Source of the DNA: JAFARZ01 sp035651595
GTDB taxonomy: Bacteria > Actinomycetota > Actinomycetes > Streptosporangiales > Streptosporangiaceae
NCBI GenBank assembly: GCA_035651595.1
Contig: DASRFJ010000195.1
Span: 1-44,838, forward strand
Direction of reading: 5' to 3'
DNA: 44,838 nt
A model generated the notes under the pieces. It had not been told where the DNA came from. It saw nothing but the letters and a program-made list of their open reading frames with translations, and ran no database searches. A program made the translations under genes and the position numbers. Positions 37,473-44,838 of this stretch are shown here, in pieces (positions within the stretch are counted from its first letter, which is position 1; every line of letters starts with the position of its first letter).

Positions 37473-38554
37473 AGCTCACTCAGGTGAGGGGGGTCCGGGG
37501 GGACGCCTCCCCCCGGAAGTTGCAGAGCGGCGGCGCCTGGCTGGCGCTGATCGTGATCATCGCCCTGCTCGGCGGCACCCACCACGACTTCTTCGACGTG
37601 TCGAACATCCGCAATGTGCTCGGTACCAACGCCGAGCTGCTCGTCGTCGCCGCAGGCATGACGATCGTGGTGCTCAGCGGCGGCATCGACCTGTCGGTCG
37701 GCGCGATGATGGCGGCCGCCCAGCTGCTGCTGATGGAGCTGCACGGCCTGCCGACCGCGCTGGCGATCCTGATCGTGCTGGCCTTCGGCTTCGCGGCCGG
37801 CGCCCTGGTCAACGGCGTGCTGATCGGCATCGCCAAGCTGAACTTCTTCGTGGTGACGCTGGCCAGCATGACGTTCGGCTACGGGATCGTGCTGGTGATC
37901 ACCGGCGGCTCCACCACGACGCTCACCTCCAACTTCCTCAACCAGCTCGGCAACAGCCTGGTGGCCGGCATCCCGACACCAGCGGTGATCTTCGTGGTAC
38001 TGCTGGTGATTCTGGTGCTGATGCTGCGCCGCACCACGCTGGGCCGCGCCGTGTACAGCATCGGCGGCAACGCCGAGGCGTCCCGGCTGGCCGGCATCCC
38101 GATCCCGGCGGTGACCGTGCTGGTGTACGGCATCAGCGGGTTCTGCGGAGCGCTCGGCGGCGTGATTGACGCCAGCCGCTTCCTGGCGGCGACCCCGACC
38201 ACGGGAAACAACGGCGAGATCGCGCTGACCTGCATGGCCGCCGTACTGCTCGGTGGCACCGCGCTCAAGGGCGGCAGCGGCGGCCTGGCCGGCACGGTGG
38301 CCGGCGTGCTCGTCATCGGCGTGCTCCAGAATGGCGTTGACCTGCTAGGTCTCAGCTCTTACTGGCAGCAGGCGGTGACCGGGATAGTCTTGGTCGCGGC
38401 CGTGTCCCTCGACCGATTCCGGGCCATCCGTCCATTCCGGAACGGTCGCACGGCCGCGTCGAGATTGGTGGTGAGCACCCATGACGGCTCGGGATGGGCA
38501 GCTCCGGCTGGCAGCGAGCCTGCAGGGAGCACTGACCGAGGCGGAAGTAACTAA
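37469..38554 (+). CDS. ABC importer permease (RbsC-like)
   Basis: Membrane subunit of 361 residues with about eight to ten hydrophobic segments. The family motif GGIDLSVGAMMA lies near residue 75, then the GGNAEASRLAGI loop (about 193-204) that contacts the ATPase. The N-terminus has an unusual insertion, V-R-G-V-R-G-D-A-S-P-R-K, coded by a G-rich palindromic repeat (37488-37516). The tail of about 35 polar residues extends 74 bases into the next gene. ATG 37469 overlaps the ATPase stop. The same insert type is not expected in relatives. Confidence 0.9.
   Translation: MKLTQVRGVRGDASPRKLQSGGAWLALIVIIALLGGTHHDFFDVSNIRNVLGTNAELLVVAAGMTIVVLSGGIDLSVGAMMAAAQLLLMELHGLPTALAILIVLAFGFAAGALVNGVLIGIAKLNFFVVTLASMTFGYGIVLVITGGSTTTLTSNFLNQLGNSLVAGIPTPAVIFVVLLVILVLMLRRTTLGRAVYSIGGNAEASRLAGIPIPAVTVLVYGISGFCGALGGVIDASRFLAATPTTGNNGEIALTCMAAVLLGGTALKGGSGGLAGTVAGVLVIGVLQNGVDLLGLSSYWQQAVTGIVLVAAVSLDRFRAIRPFRNGRTAASRLVVSTHDGSGWAAPAGSEPAGSTDRGGSN
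37488..37516. repeat. G-rich palindromic repeat inside the permease gene
   Basis: GGGGGGT, then CCGGGGGGA (37495-37503), loop CGCC, TCCCCCCGG (37508-37516): a perfect 9-bp stem. The reverse complement of 39103-39130 differs at only two loop bases plus the length of the leading G run. It encodes residues of the permease N-terminus in frame. Confidence 0.7.
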
Positions 38555-39491
38555 GGCCTACCTGGACGTCGTGCCGGACCTGATCGGCGCGCGCGGCCGC
38601 GGCTTCTACCGCCTCGACGCGGCCGGTGCCCCGTCCGCGGTGGTCGCCGACGTGTCCGCGGACTTCCTCGCCGAATACGAGGAGCGCGGCCGGGCCGGCG
38701 ACCCGGTGCTCGATTACGTTCAGGCCAGGCAGCGCCCGGTGGACGACACCCGCGCCTGCTCGATCGCGCGATGGCGGAGTTCCCCGGCGCACGACGTGCT
38801 CAGAGGCGCGGGTTTCTACCATTCCATGGAAGCGCCCGTCATCGCGTCAGGCAGGTTCATCGGCACGATTAACTTTGCCCGGGCGAAGAACGACATGCCG
38901 TTCGGAATCAATGAAATGCGCACCGCCAGCCAGGCCGCCGAGCAGCTCGGCATCGCGGTGCAGCGGGCCCTGCGGTTCGAGCAGTCGGGAGCGCGCGCCG
39001 GCATGCTGGAAACGGTGCTTGACCGGCTGCCGCAGGCCATTGTCGTCACCGACACGGATGACCAGGTAATATTCGCGAATCAGGCCGCCGAGCAAGTCCT
39101 AACCGGGGGGAACCGTCCCCCCGGACCCCCGCGGCTTAGCTTCGCCGTGCCGCGCTTTTCCAGCGGACAGCGCGTGGCGTTCGCGAGCAACGACGCGGTG
39201 ACCGTGAAATCCGTCCGGCTGCCCGCCGAGGCGGGCGCCACGCTGACCCTCATCTATCCGCACGGCGACGCCGGGCTGCCGCTCTGGGACATTCTCTCAC
39301 CGCGGGAACAGCAGATCGCGGACTGGGTGGCTCAGGGCCTGACGACAAAACAGATATCCGAACGAGCGGTGGTTTCTCAGAACACCGTCAAGCAACACCT
39401 CAAAAGGATATTCGCCAAGGCAGACGTCGCCAACCGCGCCGAGCTGGTGCAGCGGGTATGGACTAATCGCCAAGCATCTTCCCCACACTGA
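38481..39491 (+). CDS. LuxR-type regulator with GAF-like sensor
   Basis: Transcription factor of 336 residues. A GAF-like domain covers about 20-165 (VVPDLIGARGRGFYRLD, FIGTINFARA), followed by a short PAS-like stretch (AIVVTDTDDQVIFANQAAEQVL). A LuxR/GerE helix-turn-helix closes the chain: LSPREQQIADWVAQGLTTKQISERAVVSQNTVKQHLKRIF (about 273-312). The PAS-like part is interrupted by T-G-G-N-R-P-P-G-P-P-R-L, encoded by a G-rich palindrome. ATG 38481 follows GGTGGTGAG; the gene overlaps the permease by 74 bases and is thus the fourth gene of the importer operon. It likely responds to a small molecule and may control the importer or the convergent lipoprotein gene. Confidence 0.88.
   Translation: MTARDGQLRLAASLQGALTEAEVTKAYLDVVPDLIGARGRGFYRLDAAGAPSAVVADVSADFLAEYEERGRAGDPVLDYVQARQRPVDDTRACSIARWRSSPAHDVLRGAGFYHSMEAPVIASGRFIGTINFARAKNDMPFGINEMRTASQAAEQLGIAVQRALRFEQSGARAGMLETVLDRLPQAIVVTDTDDQVIFANQAAEQVLTGGNRPPGPPRLSFAVPRFSSGQRVAFASNDAVTVKSVRLPAEAGATLTLIYPHGDAGLPLWDILSPREQQIADWVAQGLTTKQISERAVVSQNTVKQHLKRIFAKADVANRAELVQRVWTNRQASSPH
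39103..39130. repeat. G-rich palindromic repeat inside the luxR gene
   Basis: CCGGGGGGA (39103-39111), loop ACCG, TCCCCCCGG (39116-39124), ACCCCC: the inverted partner of the repeat at 37488-37516, with the same 9-bp stem. It inserts a Gly/Pro-rich run into the protein without breaking the frame. Confidence 0.7.
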
Positions 39492-40551
39492 ACTGCTTGA
39501 TCAGCTGGAAACTGCGCATCAGCGTCGCCACGCGCTGGAGCCGGGCGACGTCCACATTGCCGAGCGGGTACTGCTCGAACTGCATGATGGCGGTGAACAG
39601 CGCCGGCGAAGGGGTGCCGGGCGGGAAGGCGTACTTCGCGGTCGCCGTCTCCGCCAGATGCCGGTCGTTGGTGGCGATCTGCTGGCCCTGCTCCAAGGCG
39701 TTCTCAAACGCGGCCATCGTATTCGGGTGGGAGCGCGCGTAGGCCTTAGTCGCCGCGTAGCCCTGAATCGGCATGCCGGTGGTGGCGCCTTCGTCCAGGT
39801 TGGTGAGCATCGTGACGGCGCCCGTTTCCTCGGCGATGCTGATAAACGGCTCGGCGAGGAACGCGACGTCGACCTTGTGGCTCAGCAGTGCCCCTTCCAT
39901 ATTGGGGAACGGAATGGACACGAATCGGACGGAGCCCGGTGCGATGTCGTTTGCCTCGAGGAACGCGGCGGTCAGCAGGTAAGCGACGTTGTTCGGGGCG
40001 TTGATGCCGATCGACTTGCCCTTCAGATCGGCGATCGTGGTGATCTTCGACCCGGGCGCGGTGAACAATCCGACGAACCCCGGCTGCTCGATCGACGCCT
40101 CCGCGAACAGGTCCACGTCGGCGGCGATCTGCGTGTCGGTGGGGTTGGCAATCGCCGTCGGCCTTGTCCCGCTGTCCCAGTTGGCCTGCGCCTCGATAAA
40201 CGACACGTAGTTGCCAGTCAGGACCTGGATCTGGTTGAGGGCGAGCGAGTTCACCGCTGTTTCGGCGCTTGTCTCCGGCAAGATGTTGACGTGCAGGCCG
40301 TATTTGGCGAAAAGGCCCTCGTATTCGGCCACGTAAAGGCCGGTGGAATCGGTGGTGGGGACCGCGCCGACGGTGATCGTGTTCTGCTCCAGGTGGCCCA
40401 CCTGGTGCAGCGTGAGGCCGCCGGTGCTGCCAGCGCTCGTCGTTCCGCTCCCGCCAGCGGTGCAGCCGGCGACGAGCAGAGCGACCGCGCTCGCGGTGGC
40501 GAGCAGGACGGAAACGCGCAAACCAGGACGTACTGGCCGCCTGAGTGCCAT
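39463..40551 (-). CDS. ABC-type substrate-binding lipoprotein, NMT1/THI5-like (second paralogue)
   Basis: Extracellular lipoprotein of 362 residues, signal peptide MALRRPVRPGLRVSVLLATA and lipobox V-A-G-C near residue 31. It aligns along its whole length with 25264-26241: VGAVPTTDSTGLYVAEYEGLFAKYGL, LTGNYVSF, GKSIGINAPNNVAYLL, AFLAEPF and GMPIQGYAATKAYA. It carries an additional segment near 130 (about 15-20 residues) not present in the other. No permease or ATPase gene is adjacent. ATG 40551 follows GGAAGG; a longer frame start at 40614 has none. The last 29 bases overlap the convergent luxR gene. Confidence 0.9.
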   Translation of the reverse strand: MALRRPVRPGLRVSVLLATASAVALLVAGCTAGGSGTTSAGSTGGLTLHQVGHLEQNTITVGAVPTTDSTGLYVAEYEGLFAKYGLHVNILPETSAETAVNSLALNQIQVLTGNYVSFIEAQANWDSGTRPTAIANPTDTQIAADVDLFAEASIEQPGFVGLFTAPGSKITTIADLKGKSIGINAPNNVAYLLTAAFLEANDIAPGSVRFVSIPFPNMEGALLSHKVDVAFLAEPFISIAEETGAVTMLTNLDEGATTGMPIQGYAATKAYARSHPNTMAAFENALEQGQQIATNDRHLAETATAKYAFPPGTPSPALFTAIMQFEQYPLGNVDVARLQRVATLMRSFQLIKQFSVGKMLGD

Positions 40552-40666
40552 GCCGGACCTTCCTTGCTTGAGGTACACGATGCTGCGAGGCCTCAGGCCC
40601 CCTGCAATCCCCAATGGGCGCTAAATAGCATAAATCAGGACAACCGGCCCACGCAGGCGATCGTGG

Positions 40667-41716
40667 TTATCCCAGGCCGGCCGCGGAGCTGGGGGCGATC
40701 TCGCCGGAGCCCCGGGCGATCAGCCGGGTCAGCAGGACGACCTCGCGGGGCGGTGAGGTGTCCCCGTTGATCCTGGCGAACAGCAGCTGGGCGGCGGTGG
40801 CGCCGATCGCGGCGGGATCCTGGGCGACCACGGTCACCGGCGGGTTCAGCTTGTCTGCCAGGGCGAACTCGTCGAAGCCGACCAGGGCTACCGGCCCGAC
40901 CCGCGGCGATCCGTCGCCCGTGGTGCCGTGCATGCTGTCGATGGCGCCCATGGTGACCAGGTCGTTGCTGGTGAACAGCGCGGTGGGCGGGTCTGGGTGG
41001 CTGAGCAGGGCCACCGTGGCGCCCGCCGCCTCCCCGCGGCCGCGCAGGCCGTGCCGGACCAGCGCGGGATCCGGCGTGATGCCGTCCTGGGCCAGCGCCT
41101 CGGTAAAGCCGGCGTACCGTTCCCTGACCGCCCAGATGTCCTCCCGGTCGCCGAGGTAGCCGATCCGGCGGTGCCCGTGCATCATCAGATGCCGGATCGC
41201 CCGGTACGCGCCGCGCCGGTTGTCCACCAGCACGGTGTCGGCGGCCAGGTTGTCCGCCGGCCGGTCCACGCACACCACCTTGACGCCAAGCTCCTGCTGG
41301 GCGCGCAGGAAGCGGTGGCTGCCGGCCGACGGCACCAGGATGAACCCGTCGACCCGGCGGGCGGAGAACGCGGAGATGACCTCCCGCTCGCGCTCCAGGC
41401 TGTCGTTGGAACTGCCGATCAGCACGACGAACGAGTGCAGCCGGGCCGCGTCCTCCACGGCCCTGGCCAGCGTGGCGAAGAACGGGTTCGCGATGTCGTC
41501 GACAAGCAGCCCGATGGTCTGGGTCGGCTTGCCCTTGCGGCGGAGCTGGCGGGCCGCGTCGTTGCGCTGATAGCCGAGCCGCCGGATCGCGCGCTCGACC
41601 TTGGCCGCGGTCTCCGGCTGCACCCCGGGCTCGCCGTTGACGACCCGCGAGACGGTCATCAGGCTCACGCCGGCGGCGGCGGCGACGTCGCGCATGGTGG
41701 CCCGCCTCATCACCAT
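40667..41716 (-). CDS. LacI-family transcriptional repressor
   Basis: Repressor of 349 residues. The N-terminal helix-turn-helix and hinge are clear: TMRDVAAAAGVSLMTVSRVVNGEPGVQPETAAKVERAIRRLGYQRN (about 7-52). The C-terminal effector domain has TIGLLVDDIANPFFATLARAVED, ALFTSNDLVTMGAIDSM and VALVGFDEFALADKLNPPVTVVAQDP. It would bind a sugar-like ligand and release the divergent importer operon. ATG 41716 has AGGGG in front; ATG 41710 is possible. Two AACGTT-centred palindromes in the divergent spacer are its likely operators, with autoregulation. Confidence 0.94.
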   Translation of the reverse strand: MVMRRATMRDVAAAAGVSLMTVSRVVNGEPGVQPETAAKVERAIRRLGYQRNDAARQLRRKGKPTQTIGLLVDDIANPFFATLARAVEDAARLHSFVVLIGSSNDSLEREREVISAFSARRVDGFILVPSAGSHRFLRAQQELGVKVVCVDRPADNLAADTVLVDNRRGAYRAIRHLMMHGHRRIGYLGDREDIWAVRERYAGFTEALAQDGITPDPALVRHGLRGRGEAAGATVALLSHPDPPTALFTSNDLVTMGAIDSMHGTTGDGSPRVGPVALVGFDEFALADKLNPPVTVVAQDPAAIGATAAQLLFARINGDTSPPREVVLLTRLIARGSGEIAPSSAAGLG

Positions 41717-41749
41717 CGTCAGCCCCTAGCCCGTTTGCCGGTTTCAGTC

Positions 41750-41832
41750 TGGGAACGTTACCACTTAGCAACGACTCTTGACAGGCCCGCTTGCCACCTC
41801 AAGAATCTGGCGAAAGGATGTGAACGTTACCA
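41750..41832 (+). promoter_or_regulatory. Importer promoter with two LacI-type operators
   Basis: Operator 1 TGGGAACGTTACCA (41750-41763) and operator 2 TGTGAACGTTACCA (41819-41832) share GAACGTTACCA and a central CG, typical of LacI-family sites. Between them stand TTGACA (41778-41783), a 17-base spacer and AAGAAT (41801-41806) as -35 and weak -10. Operator 2 would lie just after the start of transcription. Centres are 69 bases apart, allowing looping. Confidence 0.75.
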
Positions 41833-41852
41833 AGGCTTGGGGACGACATCAG

Positions 41853-42626
41853 ATGACTTCACCCGCCGCCGAAGCCGCGCTGCTAGAGGCACGCGGCATC
41901 GTCAAGCGCTACGGGCACGTGCAGGCGCTCGACGGGGCGAGCTTTACCGTGTATCCCGGCGAAGTTGTCGCGCTGATCGGCGACAACGGAGCCGGCAAGA
42001 GCACGTTCACCAAGGTGCTGTCCGGCGTGATCCGGCCGGACGGCGGCCAGATCCTGGTCAACGGCGAGCAGGTGCAGCTGTCCGGCCCGGTGGACGCGCG
42101 CAAGCACGGCATCGAGACCGTGTACCAGGACCTGGCGCTCGCGCCGGATCTCGACGCGGCGGCAAATCTTTACCTGGGCCGTGAGCTGTACCTGATCCCG
42201 GCGCTGAAGGTGCTGAACCGCAAGCAGATGCGGCGCCGCGCGGTCACCGCGTTCGCCCAGCTCGGCATCCAGCTCCCGGACGTCGCCGCGCCCGTCGGCA
42301 CACTCTCTGGCGGGCAGCGCCAGTCGGTGGCGGTCGCCAGGGCGGTGGCGTTCGCGAGCAAGGTGATCTTCATGGACGAGCCGACCGCCGCGCTCGGCGT
42401 GGTGCAGCGCGAGCGGGTGCTCGACACCATTCGCCGGGTCCGCGAGCAGGGCATCTCGGTGGTGCTGATCAGCCACAACATGCCCGAGGTGCTGGCCGTG
42501 GCCGACCGGATCGAGGTGCTCAGGATGGGCCGCCGGGTGGCTCGGTTCCGCGCCTCGGACACCTCGATCGAGGAGCTGGTCGGCGCGATGACCGGCGCGC
42601 TCGCCGCGGAGGATGATGCCGCGTGA
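41853..42626 (+). CDS. ABC importer ATPase, single domain
   Basis: Energising subunit of 257 residues with only one nucleotide-binding domain, unlike the tandem RbsA type in the other importer. Walker A GDNGAGKST lies near 44-52, Q-loop V-Y-Q-D-L, signature LSGGQRQS (about 148-155), Walker B KVIFMDEPTAAL, and the switch histidine in LISHNM. The set is intact. I chose ATG 41853 with GGGGA ten bases upstream; GTG 41820 is in frame, but it lies inside operator 2 and its ribosome site is too close. Its stop overlaps the permease GTG. Confidence 0.92.
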   Translation: MTSPAAEAALLEARGIVKRYGHVQALDGASFTVYPGEVVALIGDNGAGKSTFTKVLSGVIRPDGGQILVNGEQVQLSGPVDARKHGIETVYQDLALAPDLDAAANLYLGRELYLIPALKVLNRKQMRRRAVTAFAQLGIQLPDVAAPVGTLSGGQRQSVAVARAVAFASKVIFMDEPTAALGVVQRERVLDTIRRVREQGISVVLISHNMPEVLAVADRIEVLRMGRRVARFRASDTSIEELVGAMTGALAAEDDAA

Positions 42627-43660
42627 CCGCACAGCAGACGCCGCCGGTGGCCCCCGACGAGCAGACGGCCCCGGCCACCGCCCGGCGGATCCTGACCCGG
42701 TTCGTGACCGCGAACGAGACCTGGACGCTGGCCGCCCTCGCGATCTTGATGATCTACTTCACCTCGGCCGCGCCGGGCAAGTTCCTGACGCTCAGCGACC
42801 TGTCGCTGATCAGCCAAGGCGCCGCGCCGTTCCTGGTGATGGCGGTCGGCCAGACGTTCGTCATCATCACGGCCGGCATCGACCTGTCCGTCGGCTTCGT
42901 GCTCGTGCTGTCCGGCGTCGTGGCGGGAGAGTACTTCCAGCACAACGGCGGGACGAACGCCGGCATCGGGGTGATCTGGGTCGGCGCGCTGATCGGGCTG
43001 GCGACCGGCGCCGGGTGGGGCGTGATGCAGGGCATCCTGGTGGCCAAGCTGAAGATCCCGCCGCTGATCGCCACGCTGGCCGGCCTGGGCGGCGCGCAGG
43101 GCCTCAGCTACCTGATCACCGGCGGCTCCGACCTGCCCACCGTGCCGAAGCGGCTGGTCAGCTCCATCGGTCAGGGCACCGCGTTCGGCATCCAGTGGCT
43201 GATCATCTTGTCGTTCCTGACCACTTTGCTGTTCGGCCTGATCCTCGCCTATACCCGGTTCGGCGAGTATACGTACGCGATCGGGTCGAATCCTGAGGCG
43301 GCCACCCGGGCGGGCATCCGGGTGGACCGGCACCTGATCAAGGTGTACGCGCTCAGCGGCCTGATGGCCGGCCTGGCCGGCATCATGAACCTCGCGTACT
43401 TCGGCACGACCTCGATCTCCGGGCACCCGCTGGACAACCTCACCGTGATCACCGCGGTGGTGCTCGGCGGCGCCAGCCTGTTCGGCGGTCGCGGCTCGAT
43501 CATGGGCACGCTCATCGGGGTGTTTATCCCGCAGATGCTCCTCACCGGCCTGATCATCACCAAGGTCAACCAGTACTGGGACTACATCATCACCGGGGCG
43601 GTGCTCGCCGCCGCGGTCTACCTCGATCAATTCCGCCGCAGACTGCGCGAACGGGTCTGA
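42623..43660 (+). CDS. ABC importer permease (RbsC-like)
   Basis: Membrane subunit of 345 residues with about eight to ten hydrophobic segments. The motif TAGIDLSVGFVLVLSG lies near 87-102, the ATPase-contact loop AIGSNPEAATRAGI near 217-230, and the conserved AVVLGGASLFGGRGSIMGTLIGV near 274-296. The polar N-terminal arm (about 30 residues) is in the cytoplasm. It starts at GTG 42623 overlapping the ATPase TGA (GTGA). It presumably forms a homodimer in the complex. Confidence 0.93.
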   Translation: MTAQQTPPVAPDEQTAPATARRILTRFVTANETWTLAALAILMIYFTSAAPGKFLTLSDLSLISQGAAPFLVMAVGQTFVIITAGIDLSVGFVLVLSGVVAGEYFQHNGGTNAGIGVIWVGALIGLATGAGWGVMQGILVAKLKIPPLIATLAGLGGAQGLSYLITGGSDLPTVPKRLVSSIGQGTAFGIQWLIILSFLTTLLFGLILAYTRFGEYTYAIGSNPEAATRAGIRVDRHLIKVYALSGLMAGLAGIMNLAYFGTTSISGHPLDNLTVITAVVLGGASLFGGRGSIMGTLIGVFIPQMLLTGLIITKVNQYWDYIITGAVLAAAVYLDQFRRRLRERV

Positions 43661-43681
43661 CACACATTTCAGGAGGACATC

Positions 43682-44722
43682 ATGCGCACACGATTCCCTG
43701 CGCGGACGGCCGGGGTCGCCGTCGTCGCGCTAGCCGGGCTCGCGCTGACCGCTGCGTGCTCGTCAAGCTCGAGTACCACCGGTGGCGGCGCGGGCGCGAC
43801 CGCCAGCAGTAGCACCAGCAGCTCAGCGGCCGCGGCCAAGAGTTACAACCTCGAGCTCGTCGTCGGCACCAAGAGCGACGACTTCTACCGCACGATGGAG
43901 TGCGGCGCGGAGGCGGAGGCCAAGACGCTTGGCCAGAACTTGACGGTGAACGGGCCGGCCGACTTCTCGCCGAGCGAGCAGGCTCCGATCCTGACCGCGG
44001 TCGAGGCGAGCAAGCCCGACGCGCTCATCGTGGCGCCGACCAGCTCGACCGCGCTGGACCCGGAGCTGACCGCGATCTCCAGCGGCGGCACCAAGCTGAT
44101 CTTCGTCGACACCGACTCGAGCAATTCCTCGCTCGGCCTGTCCCGGATCACCTCTGACAACGCGGGCGGCGGCAAGCTCGCCGCGGACTCCCTCGCCGCG
44201 CAGATCGGCAGCAAGGGAACGGTCGCGGTCATCGACGTGCAGCCGGGCATCAGCACCACCGACGCCCGGATCCAGGGCTTCGACGCCGAGATGAAGGCCA
44301 AGTACCCGAACATCACGGTGCTGGCCACCCAGTACGACAACGACAGCCCGGCCACCGCGTCCAGCCAGGTCGTCGGCGACGTCGCGGCCCACCCGAACCT
44401 CAGCGGCGTGTTCGCCACGAACGTGCTCAGCGCGCAGGGTGCCGCGACGGGCATCCAGCACGCGCACATGGGCGGCAAGGTCAAGGTGGCCACGTTCGAC
44501 GCCGACCCGCAGCAGATGCAGGCGCTCCAGTCCAACGTCATCCAGCTCGCCATCGCCCAGGACCCGTACCTGGAGGGACAGGACGGCGTCATCCAGGCCG
44601 TCAACGCCCTCGAGGGCAAGCCAGTGACCGCGAACATCGCCACCCCGCTGGTCGCGATCACCCAGCAGAACATGAACCAGTCCAGCGTCTCCAAGTACGT
44701 ATACGTAAGCAGCTGCAGCTAA
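43682..44722 (+). CDS. Sugar-type ABC importer substrate-binding lipoprotein
   Basis: Solute receptor of 346 residues. The signal peptide RTRFPARTAGVAVVALAGLALTA ends at lipobox T-A-A-C (cysteine about 26), then a Ser-rich linker and two alpha/beta lobes: LELVVGTKSDDFYRTMECGAEAEAKTLG, SKPDALIVAPTSSTALDPELTAI, FVDTDSS, GTVAVIDVQPGISTTDARIQGF and VATFDADPQQMQALQSNVIQLAIAQDP. This is the RbsB/type I fold with a probable sugar or polyol ligand. AGGAGGACATC precedes the ATG. It is the third and last gene of the LacI-controlled operon, followed by a strong terminator. Confidence 0.94.
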   Translation: MRTRFPARTAGVAVVALAGLALTAACSSSSSTTGGGAGATASSSTSSSAAAAKSYNLELVVGTKSDDFYRTMECGAEAEAKTLGQNLTVNGPADFSPSEQAPILTAVEASKPDALIVAPTSSTALDPELTAISSGGTKLIFVDTDSSNSSLGLSRITSDNAGGGKLAADSLAAQIGSKGTVAVIDVQPGISTTDARIQGFDAEMKAKYPNITVLATQYDNDSPATASSQVVGDVAAHPNLSGVFATNVLSAQGAATGIQHAHMGGKVKVATFDADPQQMQALQSNVIQLAIAQDPYLEGQDGVIQAVNALEGKPVTANIATPLVAITQQNMNQSSVSKYVYVSSCS

Positions 44723-44739
44723 CAGGGGCGCACACCGGC

Positions 44740-44765
44740 CCGGGGGCGGGGTGCCCCGCCCCCGG
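44740..44765 (+). terminator. Terminator of the LacI-controlled importer operon
   Basis: CCGGGGGCGGGG (44740-44751) pairs perfectly with CCCCGCCCCCGG (44754-44765), 18 bases after the stop codon. There is no T tract. Confidence 0.75.
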
Positions 44766-44790
44766 CCCGGCGCGCACGCCCCCGCCGCCG

Positions 44791-44838
44791 CCCCGCCCCT
44801 CCCGCCCCTCCCGCCCCTCCCGCCCGTCCTGCCCGTCC
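44791..44838. repeat. Short CCGCCCCTC-type tandem repeats at the window end
   Basis: Three successive nine-base units of the form GCCCCTCCC, followed by diverged GCCCGTCCT units. The array runs off the window edge, so its full length is unknown. Confidence 0.6.

Noticed and set aside
41778..41852. Start of the second importer ATPase at TTG 41778
   Set aside because: The TTG belongs to the -35 hexamer TTGACA and lies upstream of the transcription start; ATG 41853 has a ribosome site.

Overview
The window is high-GC DNA with GTG, TTG and probably CTG starts alongside ATG. It has many short overlaps between cotranscribed genes (ATGA, GTGA or TGATG) and start codons placed 6-7 bases after a TANNNT hexamer. 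Together with a block of genes ordered as in mycobacteria, this points to an actinomycete of the Streptomyces or Streptosporangium kind. Genus cannot be fixed from sequence alone.

Housekeeping half, about 0.6-23 kb: a small heat-shock protein with a HspR-like MerR regulator, MarR, malic enzyme, YqgE, a DUF3039 protein and a DEAH helicase. Next come Nudix, nicotinamidase PncA, YbaK-type deacylase, an amidohydrolase and a coiled-coil protein. Then follow pncB-clpS-DUF2017-mec-cysO-cysM-MBL and rph-rdgB-bcp with tRNA-Leu(UAG). This order matches the Mycobacterium tuberculosis Rv1330c-Rv1341 region as I recall it, except that rhomboid and murI are absent and four extra genes (14498-17892) sit between the MBL gene and rph. 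An ECF42-type sigma factor with its DGPF partner and an MFS exporter close this half.

Accessory half, about 23-45 kb: a 2-methylisoborneol operon (methyltransferase plus terpene synthase), then a minus-strand aromatic catabolic operon. The latter holds LigA/LigB ring-cleavage dioxygenase, hydratase-aldolase, Rieske dioxygenase alpha and beta, a 64-residue protein and a diol dehydrogenase. Further on are a ferredoxin, an enamidase-like amidohydrolase and a C-C hydrolase resembling dihydroxypseudooxynicotine hydrolase. Two complete ribose-type ABC importers follow, one ending in a LuxR gene and one with a divergent LacI regulator and two visible operators. Two related orphan NMT1/THI5-like lipoproteins lie among these genes.

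The least explained items are: the four-gene insert (nucleotidyltransferase-like, membrane-anchored alpha/alpha-toroid protein, EEP-family hydrolase, cupin-like protein), whose toroid ORF runs out of frame into the next gene; a dispersed intergenic palindrome family (6.3, 6.5 and 31.5 kb); a second, roughly 29-base G-rich palindrome lying inside two reading frames and, in diverged form, in the hsp20 leader; and a 270-base antisense overlap between pncB and a coiled-coil gene.
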